Source: Verrucomicrobiia bacterium
GTDB taxonomy: Bacteria; Verrucomicrobiota; Verrucomicrobiia; Verrucomicrobiales; Akkermansiaceae
DNA length: 63,013 nucleotides
NCBI GenBank assembly: GCA_030431475.1
Contig: JAUIJD010000028.1
Span: forward strand, 1 to 63,013
Direction: 5' to 3'
The translations under genes and the position numbers were made by a program. Of the stretch, positions 43,732 through 52,225 are shown one piece after another; positions within the stretch are counted from its first letter, which is position 1, and each line of letters starts with the position of its first letter. The notes beneath the pieces are model-generated. The model worked only from the letters and a program-made list of their open reading frames with translations. It did not search any database and was not told where the DNA came from.

Positions 43732-44371
43732 GCTCCGCGTTTCGCTCCAGCACGATCAGGTGATTGTTGAAAGGGGTGCCGCCCCAGAGGGGGGTGATGG
43801 TGACCTCGCCGTGAGGCTCGAGCGATCGGCGGAAATCGTCGGCGGTGGGGTAATGGGTGGGCGCGGCCTTCATCCAGAAGGTGGCCCTGGCGAGGAAGTC
43901 GCCGGCGACGCTCGCCTTGAAGCGCCACGACTCGTCCTTGAGGCAGGAACGGATCACGAGCTTTCCTCCCGCAGCGAGACGCTCGGCGGCCAGGGTGAGA
44001 AGCCGGTGGATCTCGTCGGCCGTGAAGAACTGGAGGATGTCGAGAATCGTGACGTTTCCCGAGTGATCCGGCAGGCCCTCACGGGCGTCGTGGAAGTCGA
44101 AGCTCAGGCGGTCGGCTCCGCGTTCGGCGGCGATCCGTTCCGCTTCGGCGATCTTCCGCTGGTCGTAGTCGAGTGAGTGGATGGGGACATCGACGCCGTG
44201 CTCGTGCAGGTAGAAGGCGAGCACGCCGAGGCCGCAGCCGAGGTCGAGGAGCGGGAGCGGGCTGTCGCGGATCTCTTCCAGCACCGCCGCGTAGAGAGGG
44301 TCGGAGCGGAGCTTTGCCGAGATGTAGTGGTTATCCCAGGTCTTGCGGATGTGGCGGTAGACGGGGTTCAT
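43727..44371 (-). CDS. Class I SAM-dependent methyltransferase
   Basis: 214 residues. SAM-binding motif LLDLGCGLGVLAFYLHEHG, acidic strand-2 end (SLDYDQ), and motif VTILDILQFFTADE are visible. The substrate is unknown. It is coupled by ATGA to the upstream glycosyltransferase gene, and it faces the acyltransferase/deacetylase pair, so an envelope glycolipid or polysaccharide target is plausible but not shown. Confidence 0.85.
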   Translation of the reverse strand: MNPVYRHIRKTWDNHYISAKLRSDPLYAAVLEEIRDSPLPLLDLGCGLGVLAFYLHEHGVDVPIHSLDYDQRKIAEAERIAAERGADRLSFDFHDAREGLPDHSGNVTILDILQFFTADEIHRLLTLAAERLAAGGKLVIRSCLKDESWRFKASVAGDFLARATFWMKAAPTHYPTADDFRRSLEPHGEVTITPLWGGTPFNNHLIVLERNAEP

Positions 44372-45150
44372 GCCGGCGGGGTGGATTCAGGAGGGCTGAG
44401 GTGGAGGAGAGGGTTGGTGCCGCGCGCGGCCAGCCAGGGGATCCGGGCCAGGAAGCCGAGGAACAGACGAGTGTGCATCCAGGTCAGCAGCGTGTTGTCG
44501 CGGAAGTAGCGGAACTGGGAGATGCCTCCGTCTTCAGCGCTGATGTAGCGGACCGGGGTGGGGCGATTGATGATGGGAATTCCTTTCCAGGCCATCCGGA
44601 CGGCCACTTCCGGGTCGAAGTCGAAACGGCGGGCGAAGCGGGTCTCCTCGAGCACTTCGATCAGCGGATCGATGGGGTAGAGCCGCATGCCGAAGAGGGA
44701 GTCGTCGATGCCCCAGCCGAGGGTCTCGAGGTTCGCCCAGAAGTTCGAAACTTTGCGGCCGTTGACCCGCAGCGCGGGAGCGGAGGCGTCGAAGACCGGC
44801 CGGCCGAAGACCGCGGCCTCGGGATGGCGTTCCATGAGCGAGATGAAGCCGTCGATCGACTCGACGGGGTGCTGGCCGTCGGCATCCATGCACAGGGCGT
44901 GGGTGAAGCCCTCCTCGCGGGCGAGCCGGATGCCGTGGAGGACGGCGGCGCCCTTGCCCCGGTTCTCGGGAAGCCGGTGCACGACGAGGTCGCCCTCGAG
45001 ATCCTCGATGCCGGCATCGGAGCCGTCGGATGATCCATCCACCACCACGCGGACCGGCAGGGGACCCCCGAGCGCGCCGCGGAGGGTGTCCCTGAGAATG
45101 GGGCCCGTGTTGTAGGTCGGGATCAGAAGGGTGGCACGGGCTGGCGGCAT
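44368..45150 (-). CDS. Family 2 glycosyltransferase
   Basis: 260 residues. GT-A fold: TLLIPTYNTGPILRDTL at the N-terminus, VVVDGSSDGSD, NRGKGAAVLHGIRLA, and the metal/nucleotide motif MDADGQHP. It lacks clear transmembrane helices apart from a weakly hydrophobic C-terminal stretch (LFLGFLARIPWLAA). It resembles dolichyl-phosphate-mannose-synthase-type enzymes. First gene of a coupled pair with the methyltransferase. Confidence 0.87.
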   Translation of the reverse strand: MPPARATLLIPTYNTGPILRDTLRGALGGPLPVRVVVDGSSDGSDAGIEDLEGDLVVHRLPENRGKGAAVLHGIRLAREEGFTHALCMDADGQHPVESIDGFISLMERHPEAAVFGRPVFDASAPALRVNGRKVSNFWANLETLGWGIDDSLFGMRLYPIDPLIEVLEETRFARRFDFDPEVAVRMAWKGIPIINRPTPVRYISAEDGGISQFRYFRDNTLLTWMHTRLFLGFLARIPWLAARGTNPLLHLSPPESTPPA

Positions 45151-45245
45151 GAGCTGGCGATGCTTTTAGGAGTGACCGGGAATGGCGGCAAGCGTCGAGG
45201 GGCGGGCTTGCGACATGAGCGGCCGGATGTCATCGTCGCCGGGCG

Positions 45246-45611
45246 ATGCGTGCACGATTGAGCAAGGAGTTCACCTTTGAGGCGGCCCACACGTTGCCCA
45301 CCCTGCCGGAAGGCCACAAGTGCCGTCAGATGCACGGCCACACCTTCCGCCTGAAGATCACCGTCGAGGGCGAGGTCGACGAGAGCATCGGGTGGGTCTA
45401 CGACCACAAGCGCATCTCCGAGGCGATGAAGCCGCTCATCGATCGGCTCGACCACTCGTATCTGAACGATGTCGAAGGGCTGGAAAGCCCGACCATCGAG
45501 CGATTGGCCGCGTGGTTCTGGCGCCGTATCGAGAAGGATCTCCCCGGTCTCGCCGAGATCGAGGTGTACGAGACCCCGATCTCAAGCTGCGTCTTCCGCG
45601 GCGAGTTCTGA
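45246..45611 (+). CDS. queD: 6-carboxytetrahydropterin synthase
   Basis: 121 residues, normal size. Zinc histidines lie in FEAAHTLP and MHGHTFRL; the catalytic cysteine is in GHKCRQMHG; a DHSYLN stretch and a C-terminal YETPISSCVF complete the pattern. It converts dihydroneopterin triphosphate to 6-carboxytetrahydropterin in queuosine precursor synthesis. Other que genes are not in the window. No preQ1 riboswitch was recognised in the 95-bp leader. Confidence 0.93.
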   Translation: MRARLSKEFTFEAAHTLPTLPEGHKCRQMHGHTFRLKITVEGEVDESIGWVYDHKRISEAMKPLIDRLDHSYLNDVEGLESPTIERLAAWFWRRIEKDLPGLAEIEVYETPISSCVFRGEF

Positions 45612-45625
45612 GCCGGGGGTGGGGG

Positions 45626-46576
45626 TTACTCGCCCTGATCGTTCTGGTCGCGCATCTGGCGTTGCTGCTCCAGTAGCGGGCCGAGGTTTCCCATGCCCTC
45701 CATCACCTGCTTGAACCCGGAGGTCATCTGGCGGGTCGAGCGGATGGCCTCGTCGGCCGATTCGAGGTCCATCACCGGCATCTGGGTGATGTCGGTCTGC
45801 GAGCGACCTTCATCCTCTCCGGCTTCCGACTCGCGGGCGGCTTGAGCGGCATCGAAGGCGGCTGCCTGATCCGGGTCGAGCAGGGCCTGGAAGCTGCTCC
45901 GGAACTCATCGTCCTCCAGCGGCTGGCCACCGCGGAAGTTGTTCCGGTCGAGCGGGTTGATGATGTCGCCCAGTTCCTCGGCGTTGGTCTGCTGGAGGGC
46001 GGCGTACTCGGTTTCGTCGAGGTCGCCCCGCGAACGGGCGTCGCCGGCGAGGAGGAGTCGCATCAGCGGCACGGGGTCCTCCCGGATCCCATCGACGGCA
46101 TCCTTGGTCCGCTGGAGCTCCCGCTTGCGGTAGTCCTCGAGCAGGGCGTTGGCCTGTTCGCTCTGCTCCTCGGTGAGTTCGATCTCCGTTCCTCGCAGTG
46201 CCTGCCGGATCTGCCAGTCGCCGCGGTTCCAGTCGGGGCCCGAGCCGTTCATCATCATTTCGCCCATGCCGATGACATCGTCGAGCAGCCCGACGACGTT
46301 TTCCGAGACGCTCCGGGCGAGTTTGGTACGGGCGTCGCCGTATTGCTCGACCAGTTCGCTGTCGTCGCTCCGGCGTTCGGTGCGCGGTGCCGCCTTGGCG
46401 GCGGTGTCGCCCTTGAATCCGGCGCGTTGCTCGCTGGTGGTCTCCGACTCACGGGGAGGCGGGCCTCCGGCGGTGGAGGGGTCGTCCGAGCGGTCGTTCC
46501 GCTGGTTCATGGCGATGGCGACGATGCCTGCGCCGAGGACGAGGACGGCGACGATGATGAGGGTGCTGCGTTTCAT
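45626..46576 (-). CDS. Hypothetical membrane-anchored acidic protein
   Basis: 316 residues. A single N-terminal hydrophobic anchor (STLIIVAVLVLGAGIVAIAM) is followed by a low-complexity polar linker (about 27-75), then a charged helical region with ALRGTEIELTEEQSEQANALLEDYRKRELQR. The overall composition is rich in Glu, Asp, Gln and Met. I do not recognise a family. It probably faces the periplasm. It is convergent with queD and divergent from the third sulfatase (136-bp gap). Confidence 0.7.
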   Translation of the reverse strand: MKRSTLIIVAVLVLGAGIVAIAMNQRNDRSDDPSTAGGPPPRESETTSEQRAGFKGDTAAKAAPRTERRSDDSELVEQYGDARTKLARSVSENVVGLLDDVIGMGEMMMNGSGPDWNRGDWQIRQALRGTEIELTEEQSEQANALLEDYRKRELQRTKDAVDGIREDPVPLMRLLLAGDARSRGDLDETEYAALQQTNAEELGDIINPLDRNNFRGGQPLEDDEFRSSFQALLDPDQAAAFDAAQAARESEAGEDEGRSQTDITQMPVMDLESADEAIRSTRQMTSGFKQVMEGMGNLGPLLEQQRQMRDQNDQGE

Positions 46577-46712
46577 GAAGTTCGGACGTGGATCGTGGAT
46601 CGGTACGGGGATGGGAATTCAAAGGTTACACTTTCCCGTGAAAATGTCCCGAATTTGCGGGAAAAGTAGGGTTCAGGTTGAGAATCCGGCGGAATCCAGC
46701 GTAGGCAGATGC

Positions 46713-48236
46713 ATGCGCAAACTCGTCGTTCCGCTGGGATTGGCCAGTCTTTTGTGGGTCAGTCCCTCCGCGGCCGCGAAGCGGTCCAACGTCGTTTTCA
46801 TTCTCGCCGACGACCTCGGCTATGGAGAACTCGGTTGCTACGGGCAGAGCAAGATCCCGACGCCGAACATTGACCGTCTGGCGAGCCAGGGGACCCGTTT
46901 CACCCGTCATTACAGCGGGGCTCCGGTGTGCGCCCCGGCGCGCTGCGTGCTGATGACGGGCAAGCATCTCGGGCATGCCGAGATTCGAGGCAACCGGCAG
47001 GCGAGCCGTTCGTTGCCGCAGTTCAAGGAAGGGCAGCACCCGATTTCCGCGGAAGCCGTGACGCTCGCGGAGGTCTTCCGCGACGCGGGATACGCGACCG
47101 GCGCGATGGGCAAGTGGGGGCTGGGCCCGGTGGGCAGCACCGGCGATCCGAACGACCAGGGTTTCGATCTGTTCTTCGGCTACAACTGCCAGGCGGTCGC
47201 CCACAGCTTCTTCCCCCGCCATCTGTGGCGCAACCGGGAGCGGATCGAGATCAACAAGAAGCCGGTGCCGGGTCACCTCAAGAAGCCCGAGGGCGAGGTG
47301 AAGCTCGAGGACTACCAGGCGGAACAGTATGCCCCCTATCTGATGATCGATGAGGCGGAGAAATTCATCGCCGAACACAAGGACGGGCCGTTCTTCCTCT
47401 ATCTTGCCTTCATCGAACCGCATGTGGCCATGCACCCGCCGGCGGAGGCGGTCGATCGTTTCCCGCAGGAGTGGGATGATGAGGCCTACCGCGGCCAGTG
47501 CGGCTACCTGCCCCATCCGCGACCGCGGGCCGGATACGCGGCGATGATCAACGATCTCGACCGCTACGTCGGCCGGGTCATGCAGGCCCTGGAGAAGGCC
47601 GAGGTGGCGGACGAGACCCTGGTGGTCTTCACCTCGGACAACGGCACCACGCACGAGGGCCGGAAGGACACGCACTTCCACATCGGAGGGGTGGACGCCG
47701 ACTTCTTCGACAGCACCCTCGACCTGCGTGGCTACAAGGGGAGCGTCTACGAAGGCGGACTGCGGGTTCCGATGATCGTGCGCTATCCCGGCAAGGTGAA
47801 GGCGGGAGGGCGGAGCGACGTCCCCGGCTACTTCGCGGACTGGTTTCCGACGCTCTGTGAGGCGGTCGAACTCGAGGCTCCGGACCAGCTCGACGGCGAG
47901 TCCCTGTGGCCGGCGATCACCGGCGGCGAATCGCAGGGCGATCGCAAGCCGATGGTCTGGGTCTATCCGGAGTACGGCGGCCAGGTGGCGGTGATGATGG
48001 GCGACATGAAGGCGGTCCGTCGCGGTCTCAACAGCCGGAAGCCCGGCGAGTGGGAGCTCTATGATGTGGTGGCCGACCGGGGGGAGACCCGCAACCTTGC
48101 CGAAGAGCATCCGGAGTGGATCGAGAAGGCGAAGGGGATTCTTTCGGAACAGATGGCGGACAACGAGTTGTTCCCGCTGAAGGTGCCGGGCATCGAACCG
48201 AAGAATGCTTCGGCAAGCGGCTCGGGCCTGCGGTGA
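46713..48236 (+). CDS. Secreted arylsulfatase-type sulfatase
   Basis: 507 residues, signal peptide MRKLVVPLGLASLLWVSPSAAA. Active-site elements: LADDLGYGELGCYG (metal Asp pair), Cys73 in CAPAR, the classic C-x-P-x-R-like formylglycine motif, GKWGLG, FIEPHVAMHPP, TSDNGTTHEG, and YKGSVYEGGLRVPMIVRYPG. All key residues are kept apart from GKWG in place of GKWH, which is common in this group. It is monocistronic and separate from the sigma-factor operon. Likely acts on sulfated polysaccharides. Confidence 0.93.
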   Translation: MRKLVVPLGLASLLWVSPSAAAKRSNVVFILADDLGYGELGCYGQSKIPTPNIDRLASQGTRFTRHYSGAPVCAPARCVLMTGKHLGHAEIRGNRQASRSLPQFKEGQHPISAEAVTLAEVFRDAGYATGAMGKWGLGPVGSTGDPNDQGFDLFFGYNCQAVAHSFFPRHLWRNRERIEINKKPVPGHLKKPEGEVKLEDYQAEQYAPYLMIDEAEKFIAEHKDGPFFLYLAFIEPHVAMHPPAEAVDRFPQEWDDEAYRGQCGYLPHPRPRAGYAAMINDLDRYVGRVMQALEKAEVADETLVVFTSDNGTTHEGRKDTHFHIGGVDADFFDSTLDLRGYKGSVYEGGLRVPMIVRYPGKVKAGGRSDVPGYFADWFPTLCEAVELEAPDQLDGESLWPAITGGESQGDRKPMVWVYPEYGGQVAVMMGDMKAVRRGLNSRKPGEWELYDVVADRGETRNLAEEHPEWIEKAKGILSEQMADNELFPLKVPGIEPKNASASGSGLR

Positions 48237-48240
48237 TCCT

Positions 48241-48275
48241 CGGCGGCGGAGGCCACCGGCCGCCGTTTGATTTCT
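48241..48275 (+). terminator. Possible terminator after sulfatase
   Basis: A GC-rich hairpin (CGGCGG ... CCGCCG, arms about 48241-48249 and 48257-48265) five bases after the stop is followed by TTTGATTTCT. The T tract is interrupted, so this is only a candidate. Confidence 0.35.
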
Positions 48276-48311
48276 CGGCAGGCCGGCCTCGTTTGTGCTA
48301 GAGTCGGGATC

Positions 48312-48626
48312 ATGGACAAATTGTTTGAAGACAAACGTGCCAACGACCTGCTTTCCCGGGTGCGGGACGACATTTCCAGTCTGCGCCACGACGTGACCCA
48401 TTTGATGAGTCACACCGGCCGCCACACGCTGCCCGATGCCCTGCGCAGTGGTCGCGAGTATGCGAAGGATGGTATCGAGCGGGCCGGTCGCGTGGCTCGC
48501 GAACACCCGGCGGGGGTCTCTCTCGGAGGACTTCTCCTTTTCGGGGCGGTCGCCGCCGGCGTGTGGCTGATGCTGAAGGATGGCGAGTGCCGCGGTGCAC
48601 GACAGCCGTCGGAGACCGACGCCTGA
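48312..48626 (+). CDS. Small DUF883/YqjD-like membrane protein
   Basis: 104 residues from the ATG at 48312. A soluble helical N-terminus (LFEDKRANDLLSRVRDDISSLRHDVTHL) is followed by an amphipathic stretch and one C-terminal transmembrane helix (SLGGLLLFGAVAAGVWLML). This is the layout of ElaB/YqjD-type stationary-phase membrane proteins that bind ribosomes, but assignment is by architecture only. It ends 8 bp from the next convergent gene. Confidence 0.65.
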   Translation: MDKLFEDKRANDLLSRVRDDISSLRHDVTHLMSHTGRHTLPDALRSGREYAKDGIERAGRVAREHPAGVSLGGLLLFGAVAAGVWLMLKDGECRGARQPSETDA

Positions 48627-48634
48627 CCGCCGGC

Positions 48635-49000
48635 TCACTCGTCCCCGGCCAGCAGTCGCTCGCGCTCGCGTCGGGCGCGCTCGCGGAGCAAGGACCGGAC
48701 GGTGGCGACCAGAACGACGCCGCTGATGCCGAAGGCGGCGGCCTGGTAGGGCGCGGCCTGAGGTGCGTCGCCGAACAACCCGAACAGAGCGGGGGCGCAG
48801 CGGGCGCCGGCGAGCAGGGCGAGGATGCCGGCGCCGACGAGGCCGTGCCACTTCGAGTAGAGGCTGAAGGCGGCGCAGATGAGCCAGCCTCCCCCCAGGG
48901 TGAGAGCCCCCTGGAGAAGGGCGGGATCGTCGAGTTTCGCGTCGGCGGCAAAGCCGAGGCCGGTGGTCGCGAGTCCGGCAATGACGAGGAGGGGGCGCAT
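48635..49000 (-). CDS. Small integral membrane protein
   Basis: 121 residues with about four hydrophobic segments (LLVIAGLATTGLGF, LTLGGGWLICAAF, LVGAGILALLAGA, AAFGISGVVLVAT) and an arginine-rich cytoplasmic end (LLRERARRERERLL). Family not recognised. It starts 4 bp after the glnD stop on the same strand, so it is probably co-transcribed with glnD. Confidence 0.65.
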   Translation of the reverse strand: MRPLLVIAGLATTGLGFAADAKLDDPALLQGALTLGGGWLICAAFSLYSKWHGLVGAGILALLAGARCAPALFGLFGDAPQAAPYQAAAFGISGVVLVATVRSLLRERARRERERLLAGDE

Positions 49001-49004
49001 GAGG

Positions 49005-51740
49005 TCAGTCGCGGCGGATGAGCTTGTCGAGCTCCTGCTGGAGATACTCGACCTGTCCGTGGTCGGTGGCCTTGCCGCCGCCGGGGCGCGTCACGTAGAG
49101 CGTATCGACCGCGGCACCCTTCTCGGTGTTGATCCGGGCGTGGACGGTGTCGAGCCCGGCTCCGTTGATCGCCATGAAAAGGTCGTGGAGCAGCCCGATC
49201 CGGTCGATCGCCTGGATCTCGATGGTCGTCGAGGTCGAGTCGGCTTCATTCGAGACAAGGGCCCGCACCGGGAAGGCGATGTCGGACTTGGCGGCCGGCC
49301 GCAGCAGGTTTTTCTTGGGTTTGAGATAGTCGGCCGGGTCGTAGCTCTCGGCGTTTCCGAGCTTGGCCAGGGTGTCGGTGAATCCCTGGCGCTGTCGCTC
49401 GGAGGTGACGGCCCCGAAGTCGGTCGTGCAGACGCTGAACAGATCGACCACGATCCCGTCGGTCCGCGTGTGGAAGTCGGCCGAGAGGATGTTGATCTCC
49501 TGCGAGGCGAAGGCGCAGCAGACCTTCTGGAGAAACTGCGGGCGATCGCGTGAAACGATCACGACTTCCGAATAGCCGCGGTCGGGGTAGTCGAACGTGC
49601 GCCCGACGCAAAGGAAGCCTCCCTCGCTCTCGCGCTTGCGGAACTCCCGGATGGCCTTGAGGTGTACGGGCACCGACTTCGGATCGCGGAAGCGGAAGTA
49701 GCTGGCCGGCATGCGCTCGAAGTGCTCCCGGAGTTCGTCCTCCCAGCCTTCCCCCATCTGGGCGCGCACCTTCTGTTCGAGCTCGTTCTTGTCGTCGGCG
49801 AGCTTCTCGTTGAAGCGGGTCGCGCCCTGTTCGAGGAAGCGGCGGGCCGATCGGTGGAGCTGGCGGAGCAGGGTCTCCTTCCAGCTGTTCCACGAATCGG
49901 GGGAGGTCGCCTTGGAGTCGGCGTAGGTGAAGAGCATCAGGGCGTCGAGCCGGTCGGTCGTCTTCATCAGGCCGGCGAACTCGGCGACGATCTTCGGGTC
50001 CTCGATGTTCTTGGTCGTCGCGTAGCGCCAGAAGGTGAGGTGGTGGTCGACCAGGAACATGATCATCCGCCGGCGCTCGCCGCGGACCTGGAGGCGGTTG
50101 CACAGCCGCTGGGCGAGGACGGCGGACCCGTCGATGTGCTCGCGCACGTTCTCCGAGCGTCCGGTGTCGTGGAGGATGATGGCGAGATGGAAGGCGTAGG
50201 GGTCGCTGATGCCGCGCAGGAGCTCGGCATACAGCTTCAGCGAGGGGTCGTCGTTGTTGACCAGCTCGTCGATGTTCTCGATGAAGCGCAGCGTGTGTTC
50301 GTCGGCCGTGTAGCGGTGGAAGAACTCGTGCTGGACGAGGCAGTCCAGGGCCCCGAACTCCGGCAGGTATCGCCCGAGGACGCCGACGCGGTGCATCCGC
50401 CGGAGGGTCGAGCCGACCTGGCCCTTGCGCTTGAGCAGGTCCTTGAACACCTCGCGGTTCGCCTTGGAGTAGCGGAACGGGCGGTCGATGTCCTCCCAGT
50501 GTTTCTTCACCAGCTTGCGCATCGGCGGGCTGAGCCTCAGGCCGCGCACCTGGCAGTGCTGGAACAGGCGCATGAGCCGGAGCGGGTCGTTTTTGAAGAT
50601 CTGCTGGTTCGCCGGGTAGATGCGTCCCTCGCGTGCGATGAACCCGTCGAACTCCTCCCGTTTCCGTCGCCCCAGCGTGAGGAAGGAGACGAGGCCGGTG
50701 TCCCGCGCGTGTTCCTCCTCGATCTGGAAGATCTCCATCAAGGAGGTCGTGTGGTGGTAGATCGCGCGCGTGTGCCGGTAGTAGTCGCGCATGAACGCCT
50801 CGGTGCGGCGGAGAATGGAGCGCTGGGGGTAGCGGAACTCGGTGGCGACCACGCCCTGCATGCGGAGCGTGAGCTGGTCGGACGCGCGCCCGGACTGGTA
50901 GTGGAGCTCGTTGCGGACGCGGTGGAGGAAATCGTAGGCCTCCTCGATCTCGCGGTGCGCGGTGCGGGTCAGCACCTTCGCTTCGACGAGCTTCTTCAGC
51001 GAGCGGTAGCCCCGCTTGACCCGGGCGACCCAGCAGATGTTGTGGTAGTCGCGCATGCCGCCGCAGCTCTCCTTCACGTTCGGCTCCTGGAGAAAGACGG
51101 TGCGCGAGTACTTCTTGTGCCGTCCGCGGAGGTCGTTGCGGCGGAGTTCGAAGAAGGCCTTCTGTCCCTTGGCGACCGCTTCCTTCTCGAAGCGCTCCCG
51201 GAATTTCGAGAAAAGCGCCCGGTCGCCGGTGATGCGGCGGGCGTCCATCAGGGCGGTCTTGTTCTCCTGGTCGGCCTTGGCCTGCTGGACGCATTCGGCG
51301 ATCGAACGGCAGGCGTGGCCGACCTTGAAGCCGACGTCCCAGAGGAGGTAGAGGATCTCCTGGACCAGCTCCTCGAGCTCCTTCGGCAGCTTGTTCGAGG
51401 CGCGGGGGAGGAGGAAGAGCAGGTCGATGTCGGATCCCGGATTGAGCGTGGCCCGGCCGTATCCGCCGATGGCGACGAGGCAGATGCCGCTGGTGTCGGT
51501 GCGCTTGTGGGCGGCCGACTTGAAGATCGCGCAGAGCACCACGTCGAGGAGTTCCGACCGGGCGCGGGCGATCTCGAGCCCGCCGGCCCCGGCGCGATGG
51601 CGCAACCGGATGCGGTGCTCCTCGATCTTCATGAACCGCTTGAAGAGGGCGATGCGTTCGGAGGGCGAGAGCTGGCCCCGGCTCGCGGGCTTGAGCGCGA
51701 CCTTGGCGTGTTCTGAAAGCGTCTTGAGGTGGGCGGACAT
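49005..51740 (-). CDS. glnD: [Protein-PII] uridylyltransferase/uridylyl-removing enzyme
   Basis: 911 residues, start at MSAHLKTLSEHAK. Nucleotidyltransferase domain with GGYGRATLNPGSDIDL (Gly92-Arg96, Asp104/Asp106); a GlnD linker with QEPNVKESCGGMRDYHN; an HD domain with ILHDTGRS, where the usual HDIGKG wording is changed but His-Asp is kept; and two C-terminal ACT domains (VVIVSRDRPQFLQKV; IEIQAIDRIGLLHDLF) that sense glutamine. It modifies PII proteins to signal nitrogen status. The PII gene is not in the window. Divergent from rsfS. Confidence 0.94.
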   Translation of the reverse strand: MSAHLKTLSEHAKVALKPASRGQLSPSERIALFKRFMKIEEHRIRLRHRAGAGGLEIARARSELLDVVLCAIFKSAAHKRTDTSGICLVAIGGYGRATLNPGSDIDLLFLLPRASNKLPKELEELVQEILYLLWDVGFKVGHACRSIAECVQQAKADQENKTALMDARRITGDRALFSKFRERFEKEAVAKGQKAFFELRRNDLRGRHKKYSRTVFLQEPNVKESCGGMRDYHNICWVARVKRGYRSLKKLVEAKVLTRTAHREIEEAYDFLHRVRNELHYQSGRASDQLTLRMQGVVATEFRYPQRSILRRTEAFMRDYYRHTRAIYHHTTSLMEIFQIEEEHARDTGLVSFLTLGRRKREEFDGFIAREGRIYPANQQIFKNDPLRLMRLFQHCQVRGLRLSPPMRKLVKKHWEDIDRPFRYSKANREVFKDLLKRKGQVGSTLRRMHRVGVLGRYLPEFGALDCLVQHEFFHRYTADEHTLRFIENIDELVNNDDPSLKLYAELLRGISDPYAFHLAIILHDTGRSENVREHIDGSAVLAQRLCNRLQVRGERRRMIMFLVDHHLTFWRYATTKNIEDPKIVAEFAGLMKTTDRLDALMLFTYADSKATSPDSWNSWKETLLRQLHRSARRFLEQGATRFNEKLADDKNELEQKVRAQMGEGWEDELREHFERMPASYFRFRDPKSVPVHLKAIREFRKRESEGGFLCVGRTFDYPDRGYSEVVIVSRDRPQFLQKVCCAFASQEINILSADFHTRTDGIVVDLFSVCTTDFGAVTSERQRQGFTDTLAKLGNAESYDPADYLKPKKNLLRPAAKSDIAFPVRALVSNEADSTSTTIEIQAIDRIGLLHDLFMAINGAGLDTVHARINTEKGAAVDTLYVTRPGGGKATDHGQVEYLQQELDKLIRRD

Positions 51741-51865
51741 CGGGTTCGGAGGGAAGGGTGGGGGCATTTCCCCGGGGGTCAAGGCGGGGGTCCTTGATTT
51801 GGAGTGGCCAAGTCGTCCGCCGGGGCTAGGATGCCCGCCCGCCGGAGGGCGGCGTGATTTATCCC

Positions 51866-52222
51866 ATGGCGAAGCAAGGCAAGGAACTGGCTCTGGCGTG
51901 CGCGAAGGCGGCCGGAGAGATTCAAGCGGAGGACATCCGGGTGTTCGACCTGCGCGGGCTTTCGACGCTGACCGACTTCATGGTCGTGTGCTCGGGAAGT
52001 TCGATGCCCCACCTGCGGGCGATCCTGCGCGACGTCCGGGCGCATGTGGACGACTGGACGGGAGAGAAACCGGCAAATGCCGAGGGCAAGGCGGACAGCC
52101 GCTGGGTGGTGCTCGACTACATCGACGTGATGGTGCACGTGATGCACGAGGAATTGCGCGAGTTCTACGGTCTCGAGACCTTGTGGGGCGATGCGGTCGA
52201 GCTCGAGGTTCCTGAGGCCTGA
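51866..52222 (+). CDS. rsfS: Ribosome silencing factor
   Basis: 118 residues from the ATG at 51866 (a GTG at 51854 would add four). Family pattern: FDLRGLSTLTDFMVVCSGSSMPHLRAI, KADSRWVVLDYIDVMVHVM, REFYGLETLWGDA. It binds ribosomal protein uL14 and blocks subunit joining when nutrients are scarce. It lies 3 bp ahead of cinA, so probably co-transcribed. Confidence 0.93.
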   Translation: MAKQGKELALACAKAAGEIQAEDIRVFDLRGLSTLTDFMVVCSGSSMPHLRAILRDVRAHVDDWTGEKPANAEGKADSRWVVLDYIDVMVHVMHEELREFYGLETLWGDAVELEVPEA

Positions 52223-52225
52223 GCC

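Noticed and set aside
41601-45150. Aryl-polyene/flexirubin-type pigment cluster
   Set aside because: Acyltransferase, glycosyltransferase and methyltransferase are present, but no ketosynthase, acyl carrier protein, ammonia-lyase or LolA-type gene.
45151-45245. preQ1 riboswitch before queD
   Set aside because: No recognisable hairpin-pseudoknot core in the 95-bp leader.
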